NCBI GenBank assembly: GCA_020631405.1
Contig: JAHDHH010000004.1
Coordinates: 56,336-120,335 of the forward strand
Reading direction: 5' to 3'
Origin: Saprospiraceae bacterium
Lineage (GTDB): Bacteria; Bacteroidota; Bacteroidia; Chitinophagales; Saprospiraceae
DNA: 64,000 nt
Position numbers and translations under genes: made by a program. Of the stretch, positions 28,801 to 36,489 are shown one piece after another; the first letter of the stretch is position 1, and each line of letters starts with the position of its first letter. Under the pieces are notes generated by a model, which saw nothing but the letters and a program-made list of their open reading frames with translations, ran no database searches and had not been told where the DNA came from.

Positions 28801-29350
28801 TTGGGAGGTATACAATGACTCTGGTGACATCCTGATAGCCTCAGGAGGTAACTACGAGGATGCGTCTTCTACCTATACAGAGAGTATTTGTGTTACGAAG
28901 GGAGAATGTTATAAACTATTCGTTTATGACAGCTATAGTGATGGGATTTGTTGCTCATTTGGCGAAGGCAACTTTTTTATTACCAATAGTGAAGGTGAAG
29001 AAATAGTAAGTAACAATGGAGACTTTGGGGCCGAAGCAGAGGAGATATTTTGTATTGAAGGATTGGTCAATACTGTTGATCAAACACTTTCAGATAATGC
29101 TATCACGATATATCCTAATCCAACGCAAGGCTTATTTACTGTAGAGATCATTGATGGATTAAGCTCAGCTGATGATCTTAATATTGAAGTATACAATTGC
29201 CTAGGAGAATTGATAAAGCGAAGTCAACTAAAGAATTCTGAAGGTGAAAAAGTGGTAGTCCTATCTCTTGAGGGTTTTGTTGAAGGCACCTATGTAGCAC
29301 GTTGCTACAATCAAACAATAGATAAGAATTTCAAACTTATAAAATTATAA
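25874..29350 (+). CDS. Secreted PEP/pyruvate-dikinase-like protein with CARDB domains and T9SS tail
   Basis: Secreted protein of 1158 residues. Order: signal peptide (1-21, ending 'FCIGQ'); calcium-type motif 'DTDGDGIDDISEL' (~99); an unrecognised region to ~300; a phosphohistidine-like segment 'TPLSHVNLRAIQDNLPNAY' with candidate His350; an ATP-binding PPDK N-terminal-like domain (~420-735) with 'FGAKCANVATMRKFG', 'RVRSSTNNEDLPGFSG' (Arg539) and 'IIKQARPW' (727-732); two CARDB-like domains (~745-960); a module with 'DNYPEETTWEV' and 'DGICCSFGEGN' (~968-1060); and a T9SS type A domain ('TIYPNPTQGLFTVE'). The His-before-ATP-domain order resembles glucan water dikinases rather than PEP synthase. 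Substrate, and how ATP would be supplied outside the cell, are unknown. Confidence 0.8.
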   Translation: MANLKLALLNILIVLSHFCIGQEVEILSTSVNTSGQVQLAIEGKADHYYLLKAVHEPNNAYESTTSITLGQDGIMTISEPLASFPYENYTITEHPIAIPLDTDGDGIDDISELSDMPSLAPLNYAEQIPFNDGSASIPDRETFTALGVISANIPWAPFLNDQEFVKFAIVAQETARPRVFFINSKTHDIHAEFLATINTSGSSITTGEVVYNPNTLLPNGSQGSYSFNYSFGDVEDFETTRRTFELLAANMPFLENNFQHFISQSSENEYLNNFADDYIGSRIGVVLESEFFQDVDYIPFNQAEGYGFFRVMEPGDNPGSRDIVLYDALPNTLPRVGGIITSVVQTPLSHVNLRAIQDNLPNAYIKNPLENPLINDLVGKYIYYKVAQEEYIIREATLEEVNAWYENIRPTQEQTPDRDLSITAILPLDEIEFEMSTAFGAKCANVATMRKFGFPEGTIPNGFGVPFYYYDEFMKFNGFYEEVETMINNPDFIADLEVRIDMLKDFRKEIKDAPMPQWMLDDLQAMHDAFPEGTAVRVRSSTNNEDLPGFSGAGLYTSKTQHLDEGHISKSVKQVYASMWNFRAYDERDFYRVDQYIAAMGLLCHPNYQEEKSNGVGVSIDPLYGTDETYYINTQIGEFLITNPDANAIAEEILISEDPEQGYTVLRYSNLLPNGQLVMEENDLDSLRDQLRVIHDEFAILYNVVGAEGFGMDIEYKITAQDQLIIKQARPWVSFWANIKANIDLAISEITDPQSASTLGESELITAKVANVGLREIQDFDLSLIIDQEVVETISVDAPLQPFSDSEYQFSLPQDFSEKGDYNVSVAVTHPQDGYDRNDTLVSIIRNLYSIEGELVSELSAINCGSEVIAKATLTNEGEDTITTADIEVVVNGNVTGVSTHTLSIDYLEQEELFISITDNLVEGENTIALNILTINDEPDAISDNNTSGFTANVVTDEVTQATLTINTDNYPEETTWEVYNDSGDILIASGGNYEDASSTYTESICVTKGECYKLFVYDSYSDGICCSFGEGNFFITNSEGEEIVSNNGDFGAEAEEIFCIEGLVNTVDQTLSDNAITIYPNPTQGLFTVEIIDGLSSADDLNIEVYNCLGELIKRSQLKNSEGEKVVVLSLEGFVEGTYVARCYNQTIDKNFKLIKL

Positions 29351-29381
29351 GTTCAAAAAATATAGCTGTGAACACTTGTAT

Positions 29382-29409
29382 GGTCTGTTCGGTTACGGTC
29401 GAACAGACC
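29382..29409. terminator. Hairpin between convergent genes
   Basis: GGTCTGTTCG pairs perfectly with CGAACAGACC (10-bp stem, 8-base loop) in the 66-base gap between the dikinase-like gene and the convergent response regulator. Flanking T-tracts are weak on both sides (TACTTATTT on the plus side), so it is a probable bidirectional terminator. Confidence 0.6.
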
Positions 29410-29416
29410 TACTTAT

Positions 29417-30136
29417 TTAATGGTTAGTATGTTGAGCTAGCTGCTCTTCTGGTACATTGAGCATAAAGCCAACTTTATAAACATTTTGAATTTCTATGCA
29501 AGGGTCTTTGCTTAGCATTTTTCTAAGTCTAGAAATATAGACATCAAAGCTCCTGCCAAGGAAGTAATCCTTCTTCCCGTAGATTTTTTCAACTGCATCC
29601 TCTCTTCTGAGTACTCGATTCTTATGCAGGCAGAGAAGTCTTAAGACTTCGTTTTCTTTTTCTGTCAGTCTATGGGACTTATCTGTAGACTTTAATTCTT
29701 GGCGCTGGTAGTCAAATTGAAAACTACCTAGACAGAACTGGCTCGGAGCATCAGCATAGGCGTCTTTGCAATGGCGTCTCAAGATGACATTGATCTTGCA
29801 CTCCAGCTCTTGTTCGTCGAATGGCTTTGTGATATAATCCTCTGCACCTAGTGAGTAACCCTCAAGTTTGTCCTCTTTCATTGACTTAGCAGTCAAGAAG
29901 ATAAATGGGGTCTCTACACCCTTCTTTTGCATAGTTTTTGCAAATGCAAATCCATCAATATTAGGCATCATCACATCTAAGATACAGAGATCAAAGTGCT
30001 GCTTTTCCAAGGTATTTAATCCACTCAGACCATCACGACAAAGTTTTACCTTAAAGCCCATAGCCTCTAGGTAGTCTAGTAATAAGAATCCTAGATTCAA
30101 GTCATCTTCTACAACAAGGATTTTCTTTTGATTCAT
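29417..30136 (-). CDS. OmpR-family response regulator
   Basis: Two-component DNA-binding regulator of 239 residues. The receiver domain has the acidic pair 'VEDD', phospho-acceptor Asp54 ('LCILDVMMPNIDG') and the Lys of 'DYITKPF'. The C-terminal winged-helix domain reads 'RLTEKENEVLRLLCLHKNRVLRRED' and 'VYISRLRKML'. Its ATG abuts the TAA of the sensor kinase gene with no gap, so they are one operon. Confidence 0.93.
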   Translation of the reverse strand: MNQKKILVVEDDLNLGFLLLDYLEAMGFKVKLCRDGLSGLNTLEKQHFDLCILDVMMPNIDGFAFAKTMQKKGVETPFIFLTAKSMKEDKLEGYSLGAEDYITKPFDEQELECKINVILRRHCKDAYADAPSQFCLGSFQFDYQRQELKSTDKSHRLTEKENEVLRLLCLHKNRVLRREDAVEKIYGKKDYFLGRSFDVYISRLRKMLSKDPCIEIQNVYKVGFMLNVPEEQLAQHTNH

Positions 30137-31396
30137 TTACATTGCGTTTGGTATGATGAGATGAAATTGGCTGCCTCTATTGACTTCACTCTTGACATTG
30201 ATGAGACCTTTATGCATTTCGATGACAGTCTTGACGTAAGAAAGACCAATCCCAAATCCATTTGCCCTTCTGACATTGCCAGTATTGACCCTTTGAAACT
30301 TGTCAAAAATATGGCACTGATCGGATGAGCTTATCCCTATACCATTGTCTTCAACTATCACCTTAATCTGGTCTTGGTTTGAGGTTAATGATATAGTAAT
30401 GACTGGTTCTTTGTCACAATATTTCAAAGCATTGTCTATCAAGTTTCTGAATACATTACTGATATGGAAGTAGTCTCCAGTAATATTAGGATTGTCACTA
30501 TCTAAGTTGAGTACAATTTGACCCTTGTACTGATCTATGACCAATTGCATATTGTCAACTACCTCTTGTATCAATGCATTAATAGAGATGACTTCTTGTT
30601 TGAGTTCATACTCTCCACTTTCCATTTTGGATAAGAAGAGTACTCTTTCTATTTGGTCGGCTAGTTTGGAGTTTTCAGATTTTATTATTTTGGCATACTT
30701 GTCTTCCTTGACCACATCATACTTCTTTGACAATAGGTTGAGAGCTAGAGAGATATTAGTCAGTGGAGTCTTGAGTTCATGTGCTGTATTGTTGAAAAAG
30801 TCAATATTGTTTTCAGTAATCCTCTTTTGCTTGATGAGAGACCATAAGATGATAAATGACGCTGAAGCTAGTAAGATAAAAATCAGGATAGAGGAGAAAA
30901 TCATTGGTCTCATCTTATCATAGAGATAGGCTTCTCTGCCTTCGAACGACACACCAAGCATACAGTTGGTCTGACTACCTTTGACAGAATTGAGAGAGCA
31001 GCAATAGGAGCCCGCAGAGGTCTTACAGCTATTGTCCAAGATCTCTACACTGTATTTGTCATCGATGCCATAGCAATTCATATAACCGCTCAATGTTCTT
31101 TCGAGTTCTCTTTGGTCTTTAAGGCTGAGCAAAGTCTTTTCTGCCGGAAAGTACTTGATGACATCCTCGTCTGTGCAGCCTTGCAGCTCTTCAAGATTGA
31201 GAGAGGTATGGTGACTAGCATTGAAATCTGACAAGGCACTTCCAATGGCTAGGTTGACCTTTTGGTCAAATTGTTCTTTGATGAGATCACTGGACATTGA
31301 GAGCCAACTTATCTGAAAAGCCATCAATGCAATAAGAGCTAAACAAAGAAATGTAAATAGATAGGGTACCTTATTAAGACTAATGAGTCGTTTCAA
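30137..31396 (-). CDS. Sensor histidine kinase with Cys-rich periplasmic domain
   Basis: Membrane sensor kinase of 419 residues. Transmembrane segments lie at ~10-32 and ~164-187 and enclose a ~130-residue periplasmic domain with six cysteines (74, 108, 124, 132, 133, 145), including an adjacent pair in 'YCCS'. The cytoplasmic part carries the HisKA box 'NNTAHELKTPLTNIS' (His206) and a HATPase domain ('NLIDNALKYCD', 'VEDNGIGIS', 'GFGIGLSYVK'). It starts with TTG; no ATG is close. A secreted Cys-rich protein is divergently encoded 196 bases away, so sensing of thiol redox state or a soft metal is an attractive inference. Confidence 0.9.
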   Translation of the reverse strand: MKRLISLNKVPYLFTFLCLALIALMAFQISWLSMSSDLIKEQFDQKVNLAIGSALSDFNASHHTSLNLEELQGCTDEDVIKYFPAEKTLLSLKDQRELERTLSGYMNCYGIDDKYSVEILDNSCKTSAGSYCCSLNSVKGSQTNCMLGVSFEGREAYLYDKMRPMIFSSILIFILLASASFIILWSLIKQKRITENNIDFFNNTAHELKTPLTNISLALNLLSKKYDVVKEDKYAKIIKSENSKLADQIERVLFLSKMESGEYELKQEVISINALIQEVVDNMQLVIDQYKGQIVLNLDSDNPNITGDYFHISNVFRNLIDNALKYCDKEPVITISLTSNQDQIKVIVEDNGIGISSSDQCHIFDKFQRVNTGNVRRANGFGIGLSYVKTVIEMHKGLINVKSEVNRGSQFHLIIPNAM

Positions 31397-31592
31397 CTGT
31401 TATAGTTTTGTGTAATTCAAACTAAAGAACTTACTTATTTTTGATAGGTAGATTTCGTTTAACAACTTTTTAACAAGGCTTTTGCAAGTGTTACACAGCT
31501 TAGCCTGATCTCTGAACCTACCTTTGAATTGTAAATAATTACTAAAATACCGGCACCTCAGCGGAACTGAGAGAATTAAAAAAAATAGAGTT

Positions 31593-32060
31593 ATGAAACA
31601 GATTATTGGATTATCATTAATGTTCTTATTCCTAGGATATACTTCAATGGCTCAATCAAATGAAGTCTTAGTATCCGAAGATAAAACATCAACAGAGTCA
31701 ATTGAAGCTTGTGCAAAAAGAATGGGCATGACAGTGGCTGAATGTAAGGCAAAGTGTGCTAAACAAGGTGTCAAAGCATGTAGTAAGACTGCATCAACAA
31801 CTGCTAGCCAAGATGGAACACAAGTACTCTCAGCTATAGCAGAGGGTCAAGTAAAATCATGTTGTGGATCTATAGAAGAATGTGCTAAAAAGATGGGTAT
31901 GACAGTAGCAGAGTGTAAGGCAAAGTGTAGTATGGTTCATAAAGGAGAGACAAGTGCAGAAGCTAAGTCTAGGGTTGCATCAGCTACGGATGCTAGAAGT
32001 GAAACAACACCTGCTTGTAGTAAAACAAGTAAAGCTTGTTGTAAGAAAAAAAAGAGCTAA
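31593..32060 (+). CDS. Secreted Cys-rich protein with two 'GMTVAECKAKC' repeats
   Basis: Secreted protein of 155 residues with signal peptide 'MKQIIGLSLMFLFLGYTSMAQ'. Two copies of a Cys motif, 'ACAKRMGMTVAECKAKC' and 'ECAKKMGMTVAECKAKC', are separated by a Ser/Thr/Ala-rich spacer with 'SCCG'; the C-terminus has 'ACSKTSKACCKKKKS'. Over a dozen cysteines occur in a short mature chain. A -7-like TACCTTTG (31519-31526) and a small CTCAG/CTGAG hairpin (31557-31571) lie upstream. The family is not recognised. Metal binding or redox buffering is plausible, and its position opposite a Cys-rich sensor kinase suggests a shared function. Confidence 0.75.
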   Translation: MKQIIGLSLMFLFLGYTSMAQSNEVLVSEDKTSTESIEACAKRMGMTVAECKAKCAKQGVKACSKTASTTASQDGTQVLSAIAEGQVKSCCGSIEECAKKMGMTVAECKAKCSMVHKGETSAEAKSRVASATDARSETTPACSKTSKACCKKKKS

Positions 32061-32087
32061 TCTAAAGTATATAAACATTTTTTTAGT

Positions 32088-32120
32088 AAAGTCTATTCGA
32101 TGCTATCGAATGGACTTTTT
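32088..32120 (+). terminator. Terminator of the Cys-rich protein gene
   Basis: AAAGTCTATTCGAT pairs with ATCGAATGGACTTT (14 bp with one G-T wobble), with a 3-base loop, and the descending arm runs into five Ts. It lies 27 bases after the stop. Confidence 0.9.
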
Positions 32121-32146
32121 CTATGTTACAACCAAAGAACATCTTT

Positions 32147-33481
32147 CTACCCCTTATAAAACAGCCACTTCCAGATCTCCTTAAAGTTGACTTTCTTACC
32201 ATATAGTAAAATACCAACTCTATAGATTCTGCCAGCTATCCAAGCAAAGAAAATACATGTGGCGATTAAGATTACGATAGACAAGATCACTTGCCACATC
32301 GGAGGATCAAAAGCCAGTCTCGCCGGCATGATGATTGGCGAGATTAACGGAAAGAGTGAGCCAAAGACTGCCATATTCCCGTTAGGGTTAGTCAATACTC
32401 CCTGAAGCATCATAAACCCGATGAATACTGGAATACCAAGTGGAAGCATCAGTTGCTGTGCCTCTCCCTGATCATCACTGACAGAAGACCCCACAGCAGC
32501 AAACATACTCGCATAGATAAAGTATCCACCAAAGAAGAAGATGATAAATACAGGAATGATCATCCCCCAGTTAATAGATCCTAGTTCTGAGAATATCTCT
32601 TGAATCTTAGACTGTGACATATCTGCAGCAGCTGCGGCCTCTTTGAATTGGTCCATGGACCCACCATCTAACTCACCACCAAATATAGTCCCTATACCTA
32701 GGATAATAAGAGGTATCAAAACCAGCCAGATAGCTAGTTGCGTCAGACCGACACCGCCAACACCAAGAATCTTGCCAAGCATTAGTTGGACAGGCTTGAC
32801 CGATGACACCATAATTTCTACGACTCTATTAATCTTTTCTTCCATAACGGATCGCATGACCATGCCTCCATAAATGAAGATGACAAAGTACATCATACCA
32901 CCCATGAGTCCAGCTAAGACAGTACCAATAAGTATGGCAGTCTTACCACTTGACTTGGGCTCTTCACCAGCAGCGATTTGGTCTAGCTTTTCGCCATTTT
33001 CTAGTGTGATATCAGTGCTAAAGCTATTGTAGATGTCGATATTGATATCAGAATTTTCAATCTTGTGATCCCTGAATTGCCTTGCTAGTGCTTTTTCTAT
33101 ATCAGTAATTGTCTTAATGCTGAGCTTATCTTCAGTGTAGTACCTTACCTCATAGTCTTTAATAGAGAAATCTTCAAACTTTGGTACATAGACTAAGATA
33201 TCCTTGTCTTGCTCCATATAGGTGGTCTTGAGCTGGTCTAGAGGCTCTGTAGACGGTGTATATACCATCAACTTGTCAGTCATCTCAGAGACATCAAGTA
33301 CTCCTGAATCATCTTTAACCACGATATTCTTAGCTGCCTCTCCACCCTTAGCTGCGAAGTATGTCCCAAGAAACATCAATAGTCCAAATCCAATTGGAGT
33401 TAATAATGTTGCTACGATGAATGTCTTCTTTCTTACTCGAGTGATGTACTCTCTTCCTGCTATTAGCCAAATCTTGTTCAT
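32147..33481 (-). CDS. ABC-2 type transporter permease (NatB-like)
   Basis: Membrane permease of 444 residues: an N-terminal transmembrane helix after 'REYITRVRKKTFIV', a large extracytoplasmic domain (~45-180), then about five membrane helices. Segments such as 'GGMVMRSVMEEKINRVVEIMVSSVKP' (abridged; ~205-230) are characteristic of ABC-2/NatB exporters. One base separates it from the stop of the upstream ATPase gene, its obvious partner. Family members extrude Na+ or other small molecules; the substrate here is unknown. Confidence 0.88.
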   Translation of the reverse strand: MNKIWLIAGREYITRVRKKTFIVATLLTPIGFGLLMFLGTYFAAKGGEAAKNIVVKDDSGVLDVSEMTDKLMVYTPSTEPLDQLKTTYMEQDKDILVYVPKFEDFSIKDYEVRYYTEDKLSIKTITDIEKALARQFRDHKIENSDINIDIYNSFSTDITLENGEKLDQIAAGEEPKSSGKTAILIGTVLAGLMGGMMYFVIFIYGGMVMRSVMEEKINRVVEIMVSSVKPVQLMLGKILGVGGVGLTQLAIWLVLIPLIILGIGTIFGGELDGGSMDQFKEAAAAADMSQSKIQEIFSELGSINWGMIIPVFIIFFFGGYFIYASMFAAVGSSVSDDQGEAQQLMLPLGIPVFIGFMMLQGVLTNPNGNMAVFGSLFPLISPIIMPARLAFDPPMWQVILSIVILIATCIFFAWIAGRIYRVGILLYGKKVNFKEIWKWLFYKG

Positions 33482-33482
33482 C

Positions 33483-34376
33483 TTATGCCTTATTTACGAG
33501 TTTGATAAATATGTCGTTGAGACTTGGAAGGACTTCCTTGTATTCTTTGATTTCGTTGCCACTACTGATAATCTCCTTTAGGACATCATTAGAACTATAG
33601 CCATCTTGTATTTTGACTAGATAGCCATCTTCATCAAGGCCCGCCATTTCGTAAGCACTCCCTTGATCGTCCAGTTTACTGGTAGTAGTCACCTTAAAGA
33701 TATTGTCTTTGAATTGCTGCTTGACCTCACTCACCTTGCCTGTGAGTATTACTTGACCTTGCTCTATCAGGACTATATCTTTACAAATCTCTTCTACTTG
33801 TTCCATCCTATGAGTAGAAAAGATGATACTAGTGCCTGCTTCATTGAGTCGGTGGATTTCATCTTTGATGAGGTTGGTATTTACTGGGTCTAGTCCAGTG
33901 AAGGGTTCGTCTAGAATAATCAGCGATGGGTTGTGTAGTACCGTTGCTATAAACTGCACTTTCTGTTGCATCCCCTTAGAGAGCTCTTCAATCTTCTTGG
34001 ACCACCAGCCCTTGATATCAAACTTATCTAACCAATACTTGATAGACTCAAGAGACTCTTGTTTACTTAGTCCTTTCAATCTAGCTAGGTAGAGTAGGTG
34101 CTCCCCTACCATCATTTTTTTATACAGCCCTCTTTCTTCTGGAAGATAGCCTACTTCTCTGATTTTGGTCGTAGAAATATCACGGCCATTGAGTAAGACT
34201 TGGCCACGATCTGCAGCTGTAATTCTAGTAATGATTCTAATGAGAGAGGTCTTACCTGCGCCATTAGGGCCAAGCAGACCAAAAATACTGCCTTGTGGCA
34301 CCTCAAAGCTGACATTGTTGACAGCTTTGTGACCTGCATATTGCTTCTCTACTTGTTGTATTGATAGTACTGACAT
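33483..34376 (-). CDS. ABC transporter ATP-binding protein (NatA-like)
   Basis: Cytoplasmic ATPase of 297 residues with Walker A 'GLLGPNGAGKTSLI', signature 'ELSKGMQQKVQF', Walker B 'LIILDEPFTGLD' and switch His 'IIFSTHRMEQ'. The C-terminal ~75 residues form the extension usual for NatA/DrrA-type exporters. It lies between two permease genes and most likely powers the NatB-like permease downstream. Confidence 0.93.
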   Translation of the reverse strand: MSVLSIQQVEKQYAGHKAVNNVSFEVPQGSIFGLLGPNGAGKTSLIRIITRITAADRGQVLLNGRDISTTKIREVGYLPEERGLYKKMMVGEHLLYLARLKGLSKQESLESIKYWLDKFDIKGWWSKKIEELSKGMQQKVQFIATVLHNPSLIILDEPFTGLDPVNTNLIKDEIHRLNEAGTSIIFSTHRMEQVEEICKDIVLIEQGQVILTGKVSEVKQQFKDNIFKVTTTSKLDDQGSAYEMAGLDEDGYLVKIQDGYSSNDVLKEIISSGNEIKEYKEVLPSLNDIFIKLVNKA

Positions 34377-34391
34377 AGTCTGTGTTAATCG

Positions 34392-35636
34392 TTATTCATA
34401 TCTAAGTGCCTCTATTGGGTCAAGGCGACTGGCTTTGTACGCTGGGTAAATCCCAGAAACTACTCCCGTCACAATGCAGGTGACGATTCCAAGCGCCATC
34501 CAATTGAATGGGATAATAAACTTCCCATTGATGAGTACGGCGACTAGGTTACCTACACCTATACCTAGTATTATTCCCAATATTCCTCCTAAGAGGCATA
34601 TCATAATAGCTTCTATAAGGAACTGCGCTAAGATACTGTTTGCTGGAGCTCCCACTGCCTTTCTTAATCCTATTTCTTTTGTTCTTTCTGTTACGGTGAC
34701 TAGCATGATATTCATGAGACCAATAGCTGCCCCAAGGAGGGTGATGAATGCAATAGCCATTGTAGAGTAGCGTATCTCAGTAGTCATCTCTTTGATAGAA
34801 TTCAAGACTCCATCACTCTTTCTTATTCTAAAATCATTTTCGGCACCTATGCCTAATTTTCTGACATTACGCATGATGCCAATACTGGCGTTGATACTTT
34901 GGTCTAGGCTTGTAATGTCACTGACACCTGCTGTAATACCATAGTTGCTTTTGGCATGACCGTAGTATTTCTTAGCATTAGTCACTGGAATGAAGACCCT
35001 CCTGTCTCCTGAGTCAGAAAAAGTTGACCCTTTAGTTGCAAGGACACCCACTATCTTGTACTTAGCGTTGTCTATTCTCACGTATTGTCCAAGCGCTATT
35101 TCTTTTTGATTATTAAAAAGATTCTTGATAATATCCTGGCCAACAATGGTAATGTGGTTTCCACTATTGATTTCCTTTTGAGTAAAATTTCTACCTATTT
35201 CGAGGTCGTAAGCTGCTACTTTGAGATAATTATCATCAATACCGACTGTCTTTACTGTGGGGTTAGTCTTTTTATCTTGAAATGAGACTTCTGTATTATT
35301 GCCACAATAATAGGATACAGAGACTATTCCGTAGCCTTCTTGATACTTCTCTTTGAATGCCATAGCCTCTTTGAAAGAGATCTCATCAGCTTGCTTCCGC
35401 CTCCTACCTCCACGGTTAGTGTCTAAGGATTCTTTACCTGGAAGTATAGAATAAGAATTTGCACCAATCCTATTGAAGCTATCATCGATTGAAAATATCA
35501 AGGCATCAATAGCAGTAAGAATACCTACCAAACAAGTAATACCAATGGCTACAATGAGTAGGGTTAGAATCGACCTAAGTAGGTTGGACCTAATGGATCG
35601 TAGTGCAACTCGTATGTTTTCGAATATGTTCACCAT
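34392..35636 (-). CDS. MacB/FtsX-family ABC permease
   Basis: Membrane protein of 414 residues with the MacB/LolC layout: one N-terminal helix ('LLRSILTLLIVAIGITCLVGI'), a periplasmic MacB core domain (~50-280) and three C-terminal helices of an FtsX domain ('TVTERTKEIGLRKAVGA', 'CLLGGILGIILGIGVG', 'VSGIYPAYKASRLDPIEALRYE' as the terminal signature). It is the first gene of the three-gene unit, 15 bases before the ATPase. It is mechanistically different from the NatB-like permease and would normally use a LolD/MacB-type ATPase, so its ATPase partner may be elsewhere. Confidence 0.88.
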   Translation of the reverse strand: MVNIFENIRVALRSIRSNLLRSILTLLIVAIGITCLVGILTAIDALIFSIDDSFNRIGANSYSILPGKESLDTNRGGRRRKQADEISFKEAMAFKEKYQEGYGIVSVSYYCGNNTEVSFQDKKTNPTVKTVGIDDNYLKVAAYDLEIGRNFTQKEINSGNHITIVGQDIIKNLFNNQKEIALGQYVRIDNAKYKIVGVLATKGSTFSDSGDRRVFIPVTNAKKYYGHAKSNYGITAGVSDITSLDQSINASIGIMRNVRKLGIGAENDFRIRKSDGVLNSIKEMTTEIRYSTMAIAFITLLGAAIGLMNIMLVTVTERTKEIGLRKAVGAPANSILAQFLIEAIMICLLGGILGIILGIGVGNLVAVLINGKFIIPFNWMALGIVTCIVTGVVSGIYPAYKASRLDPIEALRYE

Positions 35637-35819
35637 TCAAAAATAGACTGACTTGTAGATATATTATTCAAAATTCGAGCAAGAGGTCAAAATAACCGAT
35701 GGAAGGCTAGTTTAGTCTAGAGACTTGAATAGTCATAAAGTGCCAAAAATCTATGTTATGATAAGAGGAGCACCCAACCATAACAGACAAAACACTAGTC
35801 TTTGTAGTAAAAGGAATAT

Positions 35820-36461
35820 ATGAGACTATTTATAACTTCATTAATAATATCTGTATCTATTGCTACTGGAGTAGCTCAAGAAGCTATGAGTAACTCTTCA
35901 TTTTCCCTAGAGTACTCTCTTGGTTATGAAAGGCTAGGCTTCACCAATTATATTGATTATGGCGAGAGAGGTAATTTGGCAGACGCGGATTACTTTGCTT
36001 TGAATAAAGGCTTCAATATTCCATTTTCAATTGCGGGATGCTTATCACTCAAGCCTAGGCATAGCTTTTTATTGGGCTTTTACTTTAACCTCAATAGAGT
36101 TACGGTGAATAATATGAGTGGAGGTATAGGACACGTAATCAGTAGTGAAGATAGATTCAATCCGACAGTTGGAATAGGACTTAGACATAGATACCAATTC
36201 ATTAAAATCAGTCACTATGATGTTTCAGTAGAGAATACACTAATCCTTGAACCTACTACTAAGACACAATCCTATAATTTCAGAAAAACAGGAGTGACTT
36301 GGAATTTTGGATTGAGGGTAGAAAGAGCATTGAATAGTGATTGGCAGTCTTTTATTGGTGTTTATTCGGGTATTGGCTTGGCAAAGTCTACAACAATAGT
36401 TGATAATTTGGCACGTAAAACTATACTAGGATGCAAAGTTGGACTTGCTAAATCCTTCTAG
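35820..36461 (+). CDS. Small outer-membrane beta-barrel-like protein
   Basis: Predicted secreted protein of 213 residues with signal peptide 'MRLFITSLIISVSIATGVAQ' followed by alternating-hydrophobicity strands with Gly/aromatic turns ('FSLEYSLGYERLGF', 'VGIGLRHRYQF', 'FGLRVERALN') and a terminal Phe ('GLAKSF'). This fits an eight-strand outer-membrane barrel. No family or ligand recognised. Confidence 0.6.
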   Translation: MRLFITSLIISVSIATGVAQEAMSNSSFSLEYSLGYERLGFTNYIDYGERGNLADADYFALNKGFNIPFSIAGCLSLKPRHSFLLGFYFNLNRVTVNNMSGGIGHVISSEDRFNPTVGIGLRHRYQFIKISHYDVSVENTLILEPTTKTQSYNFRKTGVTWNFGLRVERALNSDWQSFIGVYSGIGLAKSTTIVDNLARKTILGCKVGLAKSF

Positions 36462-36489
36462 TATCGTCTGAATTAGATCATGATGTTTG

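Noticed and set aside
34392..35636. The MacB/FtsX permease as a third subunit of the NatAB-like exporter
   Set aside because: Its topology is of a different ABC class, so co-transcription does not prove a shared complex; kept as a separate permease.
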